From Myoxocephalus aenaeus (taxonomy: Eukaryota > Chordata > Actinopteri > Perciformes > Cottidae), in NCBI GenBank assembly GCA_038501785.1, contig JBAMJR010000170.1:5552001-5616000 (forward strand): 64,000 nt of DNA, written 5' to 3'. The position numbers were made by a program, and so were the translations under genes. Under the pieces are notes generated by a model. It searched no databases. It was not told the DNA's origin and worked only from the letters and a program-made list of their open reading frames with translations. Position 1 is the stretch's first letter, and every line of letters starts with the position of its first letter. Positions 24,155 through 34,860 of this stretch are shown piece after piece.

Positions 24155-24227
24155 GGATCAATCAGGCAGACAGTGGCTCCTTTTGATTAAACCCCAAATT
24201 GTCATTGGGCAGAGGTAATCATGTGAC
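24155..24227 (-). promoter_or_regulatory. Pbx/Hox site with Meis/Prep sites upstream of hoxa2a
   Basis: On the minus strand TGATTGATCC (24155-24164) matches the Hox1/2-Pbx consensus TGATTGAT. On the plus strand CAGACAGTGG follows directly, and CATGTGACAG at 24220-24229 combines an E-box-like CATGTG with TGACAG, the Meis/Prep core. GTCATTGGG, a reverse CCAAT box, lies between. The group ends about 200 bp before the hoxa2a ATG. The arrangement fits Hox-Pbx-Meis control of Hox2 genes; occupancy is not known. Confidence 0.45.
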
Positions 24228-24430
24228 AGGCAATTCGGTCCAATTTCAACCTTGTCTCCATGAATTCAATAGTTTAATAGTAGCTCGGTCCCCACACGGC
24301 CGTAATCAGTGATATAGAATAAAAACACCACCAGGATATTTTTTAATGACTTTTTCTTTCTCGTCCTCACTGAGCCGCAACATTTATAAAAATACGCGTG
24401 CAAACTTTCCTCGGCTCTCAGGGAGCGGAG

Positions 24431-26131
24431 ATGAATTACGAATTCGAGCGAGAGAGCGGTTTTATCAATAGTCAGCCGTCGCTTGCTGAGTGCCTGACAT
24501 CTTTCCCCCCTGTCGCTGATTCATTTCAAAGTTCATCAATCAAGAGCTCGACGCTTTCACGCCCGACACTGATTCCTCCTCCCTTTGAGCAGACCATTCC
24601 TAGCTTGAATCCGGGCAGCCATCCGCGGCACGGCCGGCCCAGACACAGCCCCGACGGATGCAGCCCGCTGCCCGCCGCCTCCTTACCCCCGGAGTACCCC
24701 TGGATGCGTGAGAAGAAAGCCTCCAAGAGGAACCACCTGCCGACCTCCAGCGCTACCACCTTATCCAATGGACCGGAGTGCTTTTCTCCAAAAGGTGGGT
24801 GACTTCAAAACACTTATACAGCAAAAGTGTTGTACTATCTGTTGCTAAATGCGAGCTCAGTAACCGACATACGCAGGCCTTTCCTATAACAAAACAAACA
24901 AATAGGCTAGATTTATGGTTATTGCTTTTGCTGTGATTGTGGATGAAGCAAGAAAAAGAAGAAAAAAAACAGTTTGGGTAAAAAGTTTGGTGAGATGATT
25001 TATTCCCCTAGCCGTAGGAGAGTTTTGATGTGTGACAGTAATGAAGAGTGATGGAGTGCCGTTGCCGAGGAGGGCAGCTGGAGCATTCATTAGTATCCCA
25101 CACCAGCATGGACCTCACTGCTTTTAGTGCACCGTGTTTGCTTCACGCTTACACTAGACGTTATTTTGTGTGTAAAACAATCTGATGAGTATCTCTTATG
25201 CCCTAATGATTTTAGGATAAATGGTGTACAAGCTCTAAGCTTGAGGTCAGTGTAGCTCCAGCGGCCATTTTGCTGCAGCGTTGTTGTGAGCCTCTCTCTG
25301 GTGGTTTGAGAGAGCCATAATGTGAGATTCAGGAGCAGCGGGGTTATGTAACTGTTGTGTCCTGCGCTTTTTAATCCCAATGCTACCGTGGTGCTTCTCT
25401 TCCCAGGCTCGCCTGAGACTGCGGAGAGTGGTGGGGGAGGAGGGGGCTCCCGCCGGCTGAGGACCGCGTACACCAACACACAGCTGCTGGAGCTGGAGAA
25501 GGAGTTCCACTTCAACAAGTATCTGTGCCGGCCGAGGAGAGTGGAGATAGCGGCCCTGCTGGACCTGACCGAGAGGCAGGTCAAGGTGTGGTTCCAGAAC
25601 CGGCGCATGAAGCACAAGCGGCAGACCCAGAGCAAGGAGAACCACAACGGGGAAGGGAAAGGGCCGTGCGCAGAGGACGGCATCCACAGCGACGAGGACG
25701 ACGAGGGGCCCCTGTACGAGCGGAGCGGGGCCCTGCTGGAGAGAGATACCTGCTCCTTTCAGAATAACTCTCTCGGCTCCACACAGCAGCTCCACAATAG
25801 CGAGTCCATGAGCTTTGCTGCTGCGCCGCTGAACAGCAATGACAAAAATCTCAAACATTTTCCCAACCCGTCACCCACTGTTCCGGGCTGCATGTCAACA
25901 ATGGGCCCAGGCTCGGCATCTGGCCCGGACAATGGCGACAGTCCCCCGGCCCTGGATGTTTCTATACACGATTTTCAACCTTTCTCCTCGGATTCCTGCC
26001 TACAGCTCTCCGATGCCGCCTCGCCGAGTTTATCGGAGTCTCTGGACAGCCCCGTGGACATTTCTCCGGACAGCTTCTATTTTTTCTCGGAGTCCCTGAC
26101 TACAATCGACCTGCAGCATCTGAACTATTAA
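24431..26131 (+). CDS. hoxa2a: Homeobox transcription factor Hox-A2a, 2 exons, intact
   Basis: Nuclear homeodomain factor of paralog group 2, which in vertebrates selects second-arch identity and patterns rhombomeres 2-5. Exon 1 is 24431-24794 (AAAAG|GTGGGT). Exon 2 is 25407-26131 (CTTCTCTTCCCAG acceptor). The spliced frame has 362 codons with no stop or frameshift. The N-terminus MNYEFERESGFINSQPSLAE and the FEQTIPSLNPGSHPRHG block are near-identical to other vertebrate Hoxa2. The hexapeptide EYPWMREKK lies at about 88-96. A poly-Gly linker precedes the homeodomain, which starts SRRLRTAYTNTQ and spans about 136-195 with helix 3 RQVKVWFQNRRMKHKR. The acidic C-terminus ends in the family tail LTTIDLQHLNY. 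The start is the ATG at MNYEFERE; an upstream in-frame GTG is ignored. Both family termini and the exon junction are complete, so this is not a pseudogene by sequence. Confidence 0.94.
24990..25060 (+). promoter_or_regulatory. Candidate intronic r4-type enhancer of hoxa2a
   Basis: Within 61 bp of the 612-bp intron lie TGATTTAT (24996-25003, Pbx/Hox), TGTGACAG (TGACAG 25033-25038, Meis/Prep) and TGATGGAG (25049-25056, one base from Pbx/Hox TGATGGAT). In mouse, chick and fish the Hoxa2 rhombomere-4 enhancer is known to lie in this intron and to use bipartite Hox/Pbx sites with a Prep/Meis site. The position and motif types agree with that arrangement. Confidence 0.55.
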
Positions 26132-26171
26132 CTGAAATCAATCGCAAAAGCTTCCTTTTTTTTCTTGGGAC

Positions 26172-26555
26172 AATAAATATCAGGTTGCGATGTTATTAAG
26201 TCTGCTGTTATTTGTATATTCGGCACATTTATTCTGTTGATATTTGACTTGATGATTAATAAGGTAAGGATGAAATGAAATCACTGAAATAGCTCTACTC
26301 ACAAGTGGCTTGTAATTTACATAACAACTTGTTCTCTTGGAATGGAAATTATGAGTGTGTGTGAATAATTACACAATATTAGGCCTATGGAACCTGGTCA
26401 TTTTATTTTTGTATAGCTTCCAATGTCTTGGATATTTTTGTTAGAATACAATTAACTTGCTACAATCTCTTCTGGTGTTTCGAGTCGTTTCTTATTCTAT
26501 TTACAGACTTCATATTTTAGCTTGAAGTATTTGTGTATAAATTATGCAAAATAAA
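26172..26555 (+). terminator. Candidate hoxa2a polyadenylation signals
   Basis: AATAAA occurs at 26172-26177, only 41 bp after the stop codon, and again at 26550-26555. The T-rich sequence between and the wider AT-rich composition fit a 3' UTR. The second is more likely to give a UTR of normal length. Confidence 0.4.
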
Positions 26556-27059
26556 AAGAAGTAGGGCATGGAAAGATAGAGACGGTATGCAAATTCAACA
26601 ACAGGTTGGTAATGCATACAAATAGTCTCGATCGCGTTGAGTTGTGAAAGCACACAAGTGATTGGAATTTGCTCTTAATTAATGTAGAATTTAATTTCGA
26701 CATAATGCAATTGTTTTAAATAGTTAACTGAAACTTAACATGTCTATATCTTTTCATAAAAGGAATGCTAAGACAGACCATTTTCGAATTTAAAACTTTG
26801 GTGACTAAACTTTTTTTATATATCGTAAAATTACCTTTAAATGTCTGCTAATTAGCAGTTTATCGACTAATATTGATGCAAAAAAAAGAAGCATTGCATT
26901 GTTTTGCTGAAATTACTTTATATTTTTTGCTTAGATTTACACAGAGATGTTGGCACTATATTTCAAACTCCATACACAAAAACCCTAATGCAGATTATGT
27001 ATATTTTCCCCTTCAAACTTCCTACTTTGGAGAGTAAAAGCAAACACGCCAGCACGGAT

Positions 27060-27260
27060 CCTAACATGACAGGGCTCTTAACATTGTGTGCATGTTGCAG
27101 GCGAATACCCGAGCCATGTTTGCCTTCAGGAGCTCATAAATCACTCCGTGGCATGAATGAGACGGACATTAAGGAGACCAATTGTGGCGTAATGTGCACA
27201 AATAAAACCTCACTTACATTTTCATACGGGACTCCCCAATTCCTGTGCTAGAAAGGGACT
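27060..27260. promoter_or_regulatory. Candidate conserved block with Meis and Pbx/Hox sites
   Basis: TGACAG at 27067-27072 and ATAAATCA (TGATTTAT on the minus strand) at 27136-27143 lie about 65 bp apart, with further homeodomain-type motifs (GCATGAATGAGAC, TGGCGTAATG). The octamer TGATTTAT is the same as in the hoxa2a intron and at 14140. Composition is balanced between AT-rich flanks. It may act on hoxa2a or hoxa1a. Confidence 0.35.
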
Positions 27261-27852
27261 GAGTCGCGTTTGGCAATAATTCATTTTTATAGCTTCTTTA
27301 AAAAAGCGGTTGTGGCTCGAGGACAGCGGCAGCGTGCAGTAGCAGGCTGCTGGGTGATGAGGCTGCATCTTTCCTCCGCAGCTCAAACTCAAAACAGACT
27401 ACTTTTCGACTAGATTATTCATCAGAAACACATTTACTAAAATAAGCTTATTGGTGAAGATCATTAAACAATATCTGGCTTCTTTTATCAGGAGGGTTTG
27501 TGCATTTTAAAGGGGATTTTTTGTATTGTTTGGAGCAGTTCTGTTTGAATAGGAAGTCTTGAGTTCAATATAGGGATTATGAATGGTCTTGCTCTATGGT
27601 ATCACACTTGAGTTGATTTATGGGAATCAGTTATTAGCTCATGCACAGCTTGACTTAATAGGGGTTTTCCACTTGAACAGCTTTATGTGTAAGAACAGCA
27701 AAAACAACCACCGGTTGCGACGCCATGCCTGTACGGATCGATCCAGAAACTCATGTGTGATATTAACACACTGAGTGTTCAGCGGCGGTTTATCGAATAA
27801 TCTGGAAGCCATAAGAAGCCAATCGACTGGTTTAACAGAAGCCTGGTAACTT

Positions 27853-27854
<2 letters not shown>

Positions 27855-27919
<65 letters not shown>
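27855..27919 (+). repeat. (TG)n microsatellite
   Basis: About 32 uninterrupted units in the hoxa2a-hoxa1a spacer. Confidence 0.93.
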
Positions 27920-27921
<2 letters not shown>

Positions 27922-29916
27922 AGAGGGGTATTGGGGTAAAAAGTAAAAAGTGGGGTGGCAGATACTCCACTCCAGCAACCAGTGACGTGCACGCGTTCAG
28001 CATAACCAGATCATTCCGAGACAGCGCGCCTTTTCTGCTCACATGTGTTCACACAAAGAGCCCCCAAAAAGCTCCAAGGCCTGGCGAAGTTTTCACAGGC
28101 AGACAAGGCAGGATCTCCTGCGCCCACTCACTCCTGTTGCAGAGGCAGCTGGGAAGACAGGGAGGAGGAGGGAGGAGGAGGAGGGGGTGATATTGACCCC
28201 ACTGCGCTTTTTTCACTGGTGGGAAGTTTGCATCGCCTCTTCACTTTCTTTAAGGTTCCCGGAGTTTGAAGCAGCTGGAAATCGTTTTGTGTGTATTTGA
28301 AAAGACGGCCATTTATATTTAGGCTGCTTGTATTTCATCTTATTTACATCTAAATCTAAAGCAATAGTGGAGTTTCTAAATAGTAGTGTTGCTTTTACTT
28401 ACTAAGCAGTATACTTAGAAAGCACAGCACAGGTTGGACTACTACTCCGACACAATAAAAACATTTTCAAATTGGGTATTATAGAAGTACATAACTATTA
28501 GCAGGTTTAACATTAGCATGAGCAGAGTGCCCCATGTCAATGTTGCAGAATCACAAAGATTATATGTATTAGGGTTATTATAACTGATCACGTGTAATAA
28601 GCTCCATTTGAATACTGCAGCAGGTCGAGGTGCTTCTAAATGTAATTGATTTGCTGTCTGTCTGTCTGTCTAAACACACTGGAAAACATATTGGGTGTTT
28701 TACCACAGACGGCCACTGGGGGCACGCTCCCCTCCGTATGATCCTCCCTCCCCTCTCCTTTCCTCCTTCCTCCTCCCCTCCTCCTTCTCCTTCCTCAGTG
28801 AGAGGTTGTCTCTGCACTCTGCTATCGCTACACTGCAGCTCTCCCACGCACGCTCCCCCTCTGCTCTGTCTTTTTTTTTTCTTCTCAGCGCAGCTTTTCG
28901 CCATTAATTCCAAGCAATAAAGCAACAGCTTTATTTGATGAACTTAACAGGATAATCAGCCCACAGTCGCACCTCGGGCTGTATGTGCGCATTAGCTCTA
29001 CCACGCGGGCCTCACATTATCAGATCATTTGATCACTATACATGCGTAATGAATACATGTGGGAGTGAAACGAGAGTAGATGGCAGACCCTATGACCCCG
29101 GGAGAGGAAAAATTAATACTAAATCATCTTAATGTTTAATAGGTTTCCTTGTCGTTGCATCACCTGTGACCTCCCAGCAAGTACTGAGAAGCTGCCAAAC
29201 ATTTCTAATGCGACCTTGATGGGGAACAAAGTTATTAGAACGCCCTCTTTGAATGAACTCGAGTACTTTTTTGCCTGTCAGAAGAGAAACCTCCCGGCCT
29301 CTCCCTCACTGTCACACTGTGAACATATTTGCTGAGCAAATCCCTCATGGTGTTAAAGCGTGAAACACTTTGCATCGGAATGGGACACTGATGGCGCACA
29401 TAGCCCGTGGCAGTGGCACCCACACACTGAGCTATCCATCCATCCAGGAGAGAATGACACCATTATACTTATGACATCACGGTTGTTACGCGCGGGCAGA
29501 CATACAGACACGCAATAAGGGCACAAGCACAACCGCGCGAGCGCGCATACGCACCAACACATACACGCACACAGACACCTATTCTCCTCTCTATTCCAAA
29601 AATACCGTACCTGAGGTCAGAGTGCTCGTCCTCGTGGAGAGGGGGTGCAGCGGGTGAAGCGTTAATCTTTCCCCGGACGGGAGAGCGTGCAGCTGGGGGT
29701 TAGAAGGCGACGTGTTTGCCGTCCACCGCTCTTCATGCGACCCCGGAGCTGTCCGCCGCCGTCTGCCTCCCAGCTCATTGTTTGCACGGCCAATACATTA
29801 GTGGCGACGCGCGTCACCTTGATCGACGAGCGCCTGGAATTTAAATAGCCACTCAAACACCAATCTGTCACCGGCTAAGGGGATAAGGACAAGTACCTCA
29901 CTGGCTGACCCGGGCC

Positions 29917-29927
29917 CACGTGACAGC
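29917..29927 (+). promoter_or_regulatory. E-box fused to a Meis/Prep site upstream of hoxa1a
   Basis: CACGTGACAGC joins the E-box CACGTGAC to TGACAG (29921-29926), 184 bp before the hoxa1a ATG. A GTGATAAGG-type GATA motif (minus strand) and CCTCCCCCTCTCCCTCC lie between it and the start. The fused site could be read by USF/Myc-type or by TALE factors. Confidence 0.4.
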
Positions 29928-30099
29928 ACCCGCTCATTGATATCGGCCCGTGCGCCCCCACCTCCCCCTCTCCCTCCCTCCTCTGATAAGGACACAGAAA
30001 AGGTAAAGGTTGGCACGGTCACTTGGGGTAAGAGGAGAGAGAGAGGAATAGATCAGAGGGTGTCTGTAGAGCGGACGGTCCCTCGGTCCCAGTAGAACA

Positions 30100-30111
30100 A
30101 TGCTACCATGA
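30100..30111 (+). other. Minimal upstream ORF overlapping the hoxa1a start
   Basis: ATG CTA CCA TGA encodes Met-Leu-Pro and stops. Its TGA overlaps the hoxa1a ATG in the 4-base string ATGA. The upstream ATG has A at -3 (AACAATGC), so it should be recognised by scanning ribosomes if transcription starts before it. It could lower initiation at, or re-initiate on, the hoxa1a ATG. Confidence 0.5.
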
Positions 30112-31494
30112 GCAGCTTCTTAGACTACTCGGTGATGAGCGGTGAAGGGGGCTCGTGCTCGGTCCGGGCTTTCCACTCCGACCACGGGATTACAACTTTC
30201 CAGTCCTGTGCAGTCACTGTCAACAATTGCGGGACTGATGATCGCTTTTTGGGGAGCAGGGCTTCCCCTGACGGCATCCCTCATCAGCCGGGGTCATACC
30301 AGTCTAACGCGAACTCTCTGGGTCTCGCCTATGGGGCCCATCCGGCCTGCAGCTCCAGCTATGGACCCCAAAGTTTCTGTGCTACGTATAACCATTACGC
30401 GCTCAACCAGGAAGTAGACTCCACAGCGGGATTCCCCCAGTGCAGCCCACTGATGTACTCGGGTAACATTTCCTCCTCCATGGTCTCTCAGCATCGCCAA
30501 GGTTACAGTGCCGCCCCCTTGGGTCAACTGCAGTATGCCCACGCTGCCTACGGCGGCGGGCACGAGCAAGCTGCCCCTTTTCCTGGGTGCTCGAACCCGC
30601 TGTCACCACTGCACGCAGCTCACCTGGACGCTTGCTGTTCACCTCTGTCTGAGGGCGCATCTTCTGCCCAGACCTTCGACTGGATGAAAGTCAAGAGGAA
30701 CCCTCCAAAAACAGGTGCGTGCCAATGTCCCAAAAATGTATACGTCTAGAACACGGGCTTAAAAGTGATCAAAACTCTTAAGATGTAAGGGATGTCAGAC
30801 AATGTTGGAAGATGTGTGTGGGACACACTGGAAAATAAGCTTTTAAAGACACTTTGTGGAGTTGAATTTGAATACTTCATTGACACTTGCTGCCTGCGTG
30901 TGTCTTGATAATAATGTGTTATGCTATCTTGTGGGAAAAGACAGAGGGCTGGAGATACTTCTTATTGTACAATGACGTTTCACAGATGCTGTCTGTTGGT
31001 GTTATTTCCGTTATGTGCACATTAGCATATGACTAACAGCTAATAGTCTAATGACTCATAAAAGTTGTGATCATAGGGTAACTTTTTTTTCTCCAAGTTC
31101 ATGATGATTTCTTTCTTTGTCTGCAGGCAGGTCTGGGGAGTACGGCTATGGGGGTCAGCCGAACACGGTGCGAACCAACTTCACCACCAAGCAGCTGACG
31201 GAGCTGGAGAAGGAGTTCCACTTCAACAAGTACCTGACGCGTGCGCGCCGCGTGGAGATCGCAGCCGCGCTGCAGCTGAATGAGACTCAGGTGAAAATCT
31301 GGTTCCAGAACCGGAGGATGAAGCAGAAGAAGAGGGAGAAAGAAGGGCTGCTGCCGGCCAAAGCTCCATCCCCAGACCCGAGAGAGAGCAGTCAAGAGAA
31401 AATGGACGATGGTGCTTCAGAGAAGTCTATCTCATCCCCCTCTACTCCGTCTCCAACATCCTCCACGGTGTCTGATCCATACTCTTCCAACTAA
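30108..31494 (+). CDS. hoxa1a: Homeobox transcription factor Hox-A1a, 2 exons
   Basis: Nuclear homeodomain factor of paralog group 1, among the earliest retinoid-induced Hox genes, which in vertebrates acts in rhombomere 4/5 specification with Pbx/Meis. Exon 1 is 30108-30714 (AAAACAG|GTGCGT). Exon 2 is 31127-31494 (TTTGTCTGCAG acceptor). The junction follows the first codon base, giving 324 residues. The family start is MSSFLDYSVMS with ITTFQSCAV at about 28-36. The hexapeptide-type TFDWMKVKRNPPKT lies at about 189-202; group 1 uses FDWM rather than YPWM. The homeodomain begins PNTVRTNFTTKQ and spans about 214-273 with helix 3 TQVKIWFQNRRMKQKK. The tail is Ser/Pro-rich. Compared with human HOXA1 it lacks the His run and the short extra N-terminus. 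An ATG 8 bases upstream opens only a 3-codon ORF. The intron is 412 bp. Confidence 0.95.
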
Positions 31495-32244
31495 GAACTC
31501 CCTTACCTCTGTGGGTCATGGCGGCCTGTATAAACCAAAGCTCATAGCCAGTGTATCAAAGCAGAGTCCTGGTTGATGACGAATGTGGATATGAATTAAT
31601 GCACTATGAGAAACTTTGGACAATACTATGGACCATTTCTGAGTTATACATTTGTTTTATATTGTGTTTTGTTTACGGAATAATGATGACAAATGCTGTC
31701 CAAACAAATGTATAGGCGATGGTTTAAATGTGTCCACTTTATTTTGAAATTTGACGTTAAATACGCGTTGCACCCCCGACTATGATGGTGCCAAAGAGAT
31801 CCAGCTCCTTCCTTACACCTGCTCCTGACCAGTGCGGCTGAATGTGCCAATGTAAAGTCACAAAGCTGCACACACACACAAACAAATACCTCAAATGTGC
31901 CAAAGGTGTGGGTGATTGCACTGGATGAGCTCAAGCGGGCATCACACAATCAAAGAGATGACCTCGTTTAATAATCGTAATAGAGTGCACTGTAGTACCT
32001 CCTTAAATCGCCATCACCTCTGTGTTTAAGGCCTGTGTGTTTGTGTGTCGCGACTGTTTGAATGTCTATCTTGTGAGATTCGCATGATGCGTAATGCTTT
32101 CATGTATCATTAGCTGAGTTTTATCAGTTGGGGAACTGGTCCTGTAAGGCCATGTTCCAGGCTTTTATCTGTTGTATATTTATTCCAGTGGAGCACATAC
32201 AATATGTTCATGTCCAGAGAGACGTTTACGGGTCAATCGTGTGT

Positions 32245-32519
32245 ATTAAAGTGCATTTACCTCTAAAAAAACTATTCATCTGTATCATTGCTGATGGGAG
32301 ACACAATTAGAGAGGCTTTTCTGAGTGTTTCAAAGCAAGTCTTACATCTGCATATATACGCCAATAAGACCTTTATTCTAGCTCTATGCGGACAAGAACA
32401 GAAATCACTGTCCATCGTTTGAGAAGCTGCATGTGTCTCTTTTGGCACCGCAGATTCTCTCAATGTATGCGGCCGTGCGCGCTCCCGTCCCTTGGGTGAG
32501 GAGTTATTGGCATAATAAA
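32245..32519 (+). terminator. Candidate hoxa1a polyadenylation signals
   Basis: ATTAAA at 32245-32250 and AATAAA at 32514-32519 are the first plausible hexamers after the hoxa1a stop, implying a 3' UTR of about 0.75 to 1 kb. Neither is decisive. Confidence 0.3.
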
Positions 32520-34260
32520 GGCATGTTTATCCACGGAGGAGATGAGAGCGCGGATGTCAGCGACATTTGTGATGACAACCTTATCGAGCTCTTGGCTTAT
32601 TGAGGGGACCAAAAAAAGAAACTCTATTGATTAAAACATCGAGGTTTAGGCTATCGACAAGGATGGGGCCCCACTGGCCCTGTCAGCGTTAACTCCTCAG
32701 GTCCCCGAGTCACGCGGAGGTGTCATCTTCCCCACCTGATGACAAGAGGGACAGTGAAAACTTGCAGCTCTCATGTCGCACGGTCAGCTATACACAGATT
32801 AGCTTTTTCAATCATTTCAGGTTCTGTTATAATTACGCCTGATTTGTTCATCTGCTCTTTTCAAGAGTTTGAATGAATAACGATCATATTGACTCACGTT
32901 CAAAGTTTAACAACTTTATTATTCAGTGATACGAAACAAAAAATCAAACACGTGTGTCTAAACTGCTCAGAACATTTTTGTTTATTTGTATTGTTAATTG
33001 ACTTGGCTACATCATTTTAGAAAAGAAATGTTTCCTGATTCTTTCTCTCTTTTAATTCATCATGTTCAGGCTGCGAGTCCATCATACCATAAAAAGCAAC
33101 AATAACAACAACAAAACGCCTAAAGAGCAATGAATAACGAGCAACCTTTACATACACCTGCAGGAAGTGCTCTTTTCGGGCTGTGGAGACCTGAGGCTGC
33201 AGCGCAGACTGCTCGGTGTAATCCAGCAACAGCAAACATATATGATGTGCCTCTGTTCATAATATCACAGTGTTTCCATGTGTTGTTAATAGGTTTTGTC
33301 AGGTGTTTTTCCTACATTCGGACAGGGGTTGCTGTTTATGAAACAAGTGACAAGGTTAGTTTGGTAACTTCAGGCTCCCTCATTGTGTTGTGAGAGGAGC
33401 TGTTTGTTTTTGTCAGAAAAATGAAGTTTATGTGCTATATCAAAAACTACTATTTGAACAAGAGGTCTGAATTTTAATGCAATATATATTTTTTTTTAAA
33501 GGTTTACTTTTTTAAATATGATATACTTAAAACTAATTATACAATAATCGGAAATTAGTTTGTTGTTACGTCCTGTTATATATGTATATATTTTGATTTT
33601 ATTTTTGTTAAATCATTTAACATATTTAAAAATGAGTATAGGGATATTGAGCAGTTTAGAAGAAGAGGTCCACACGGATTAGATCTACAATATATCTAAA
33701 TAAGTCGCTTTATTTTGAAATGTTATTGTCCCACATTAGACTGATTTAAAAGTCTGTCAGTTGTTAACATTTTAAAAACGTAAAATAAGGCCAGAACTTT
33801 TAAAATGTTGTTGACATATTCGTTCTCATCAAAACTCCTCCAAAAATGTGAGAAACCGAGATTTAGAAAATATTTGGAAAAACTATTTGTAAAACGTTTA
33901 TTTCCATCTTAGTTTCATATTTATGTGTGCCAATGACTTTATTCATTTTATGTTGTACTTTATTCATACGAATCAGCAGCTGCATTTGCAATGTTTTCAA
34001 TGATTCCTCTGAATCGAAACATCTGGTTTTCTATCTTGCTGCAGTTACAAATATCCCTTCTTGCAACATGGACTGGCAACATTTTGGCAAATATTAATTA
34101 GGACACATATTCTATTTTATGATGTATTCTGTGTGTACGTGTTTACGTGGGATAATAACAGAATGGAAGTTGAAGAAGAGAGTAACATGATACAGAACGG
34201 TAATTTATTATCGCATATTTTAAATAGCTATTATCAAATTTTTGTGAATTTTCAGATATA

Positions 34261-34860
34261 GTAAATAAATAGTGTTTCTGGAGACCAACCAAAATCTCCC
34301 CAAAGACCTTTGGGTGTTCCCGGACTGCAATTTTTGGGAAGTTTATGGCCAACGGTTCTCCCTCCAGGATCCTGTGCACGATGCAGGATCCCCACAGAGT
34401 GGATTAAACACGCAGCTGACCCTCAAAAGAAACGGGGTCAATCCTCGGTCACACTTTGGGTTTGTTGTCGCAGCAGCACCCACACCTAAACAACAGTTAA
34501 CAGACCACACTAGGCAAACAAGCACCTCCACAACGCGGTCACAGTCCAGATCCGATGGCGGGTTTTTCCCAAACACCCTCAGACTCGCTGCTAAATATAA
34601 GAAGTGACCTCAGAAAAGAAGACCTATCCGGACGTTTCACATGGTCCGACTGCCAGAATCTCGCCCTGCGCCGCTGATGGTTCCCATTAGAGCCCTTGGA
34701 TAAACACAGGGACGGTGACAGATGTTTGACGAAAACCATTAACGGTTTGTGAAGGAGGAATCGACGTTTAACACTTCGGATTTAAGGAAAAGAAGCAGAA
34801 AATATACAGAGATTTATTTTGCGCGTCCTTGATGTGACCTGAAACACACGTGCGCCTTGT
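34261..34860. promoter_or_regulatory. GC-rich island 2.8 kb downstream of hoxa1a with DR5-like site
   Basis: The island stands out in very AT-rich flanks. GGGTCA-ATCCT-CGGTCA at 34435-34451 is a 5-bp-spaced direct repeat with one mismatch in the second half-site. TGACCC 17 bp before it (34418-34423) makes an inverted pair with the first half-site. TGACCT (34607-34612) and GTGACAGATG (Meis-type, near 34716) follow. Mouse Hoxa1 is controlled by a 3' RARE a few kb downstream, so this is the best positional match to that element here. Confidence 0.4.

Larger units (their letters stand above)
26560..30000. other. hoxa2a-hoxa1a spacer
   Basis: No coding exon is recognisable. It is AT-rich to about 27000, has a candidate conserved block at 27050-27260, a TG array at 27855-27919, a purine-rich GAGGAG stretch near 28160, a pyrimidine-rich stretch at 28745-28880 and a GC-richer block from 29640 to the hoxa1a promoter. 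In mammals the antisense noncoding transcript HOTAIRM1 starts in this spacer. I see no feature that proves a counterpart. Confidence 0.45.

Noticed and set aside
24398..24430. N-terminal extension of hoxa2a from GTG
   Set aside because: It starts at a non-AUG codon and is absent from the family; MNYEFERE is the conserved start.
29325..29342. MafB-type site TTTGCTGAGCAAAT upstream of hoxa1a
   Set aside because: It is only a near-palindrome and departs from the TGCTGA(C)TCAGCA consensus in one half, so I did not list it.
26560..30000. HOTAIRM1-like antisense noncoding RNA
   Set aside because: The position is right but I could not identify conserved exons or splice sites by eye; expression data would be needed.
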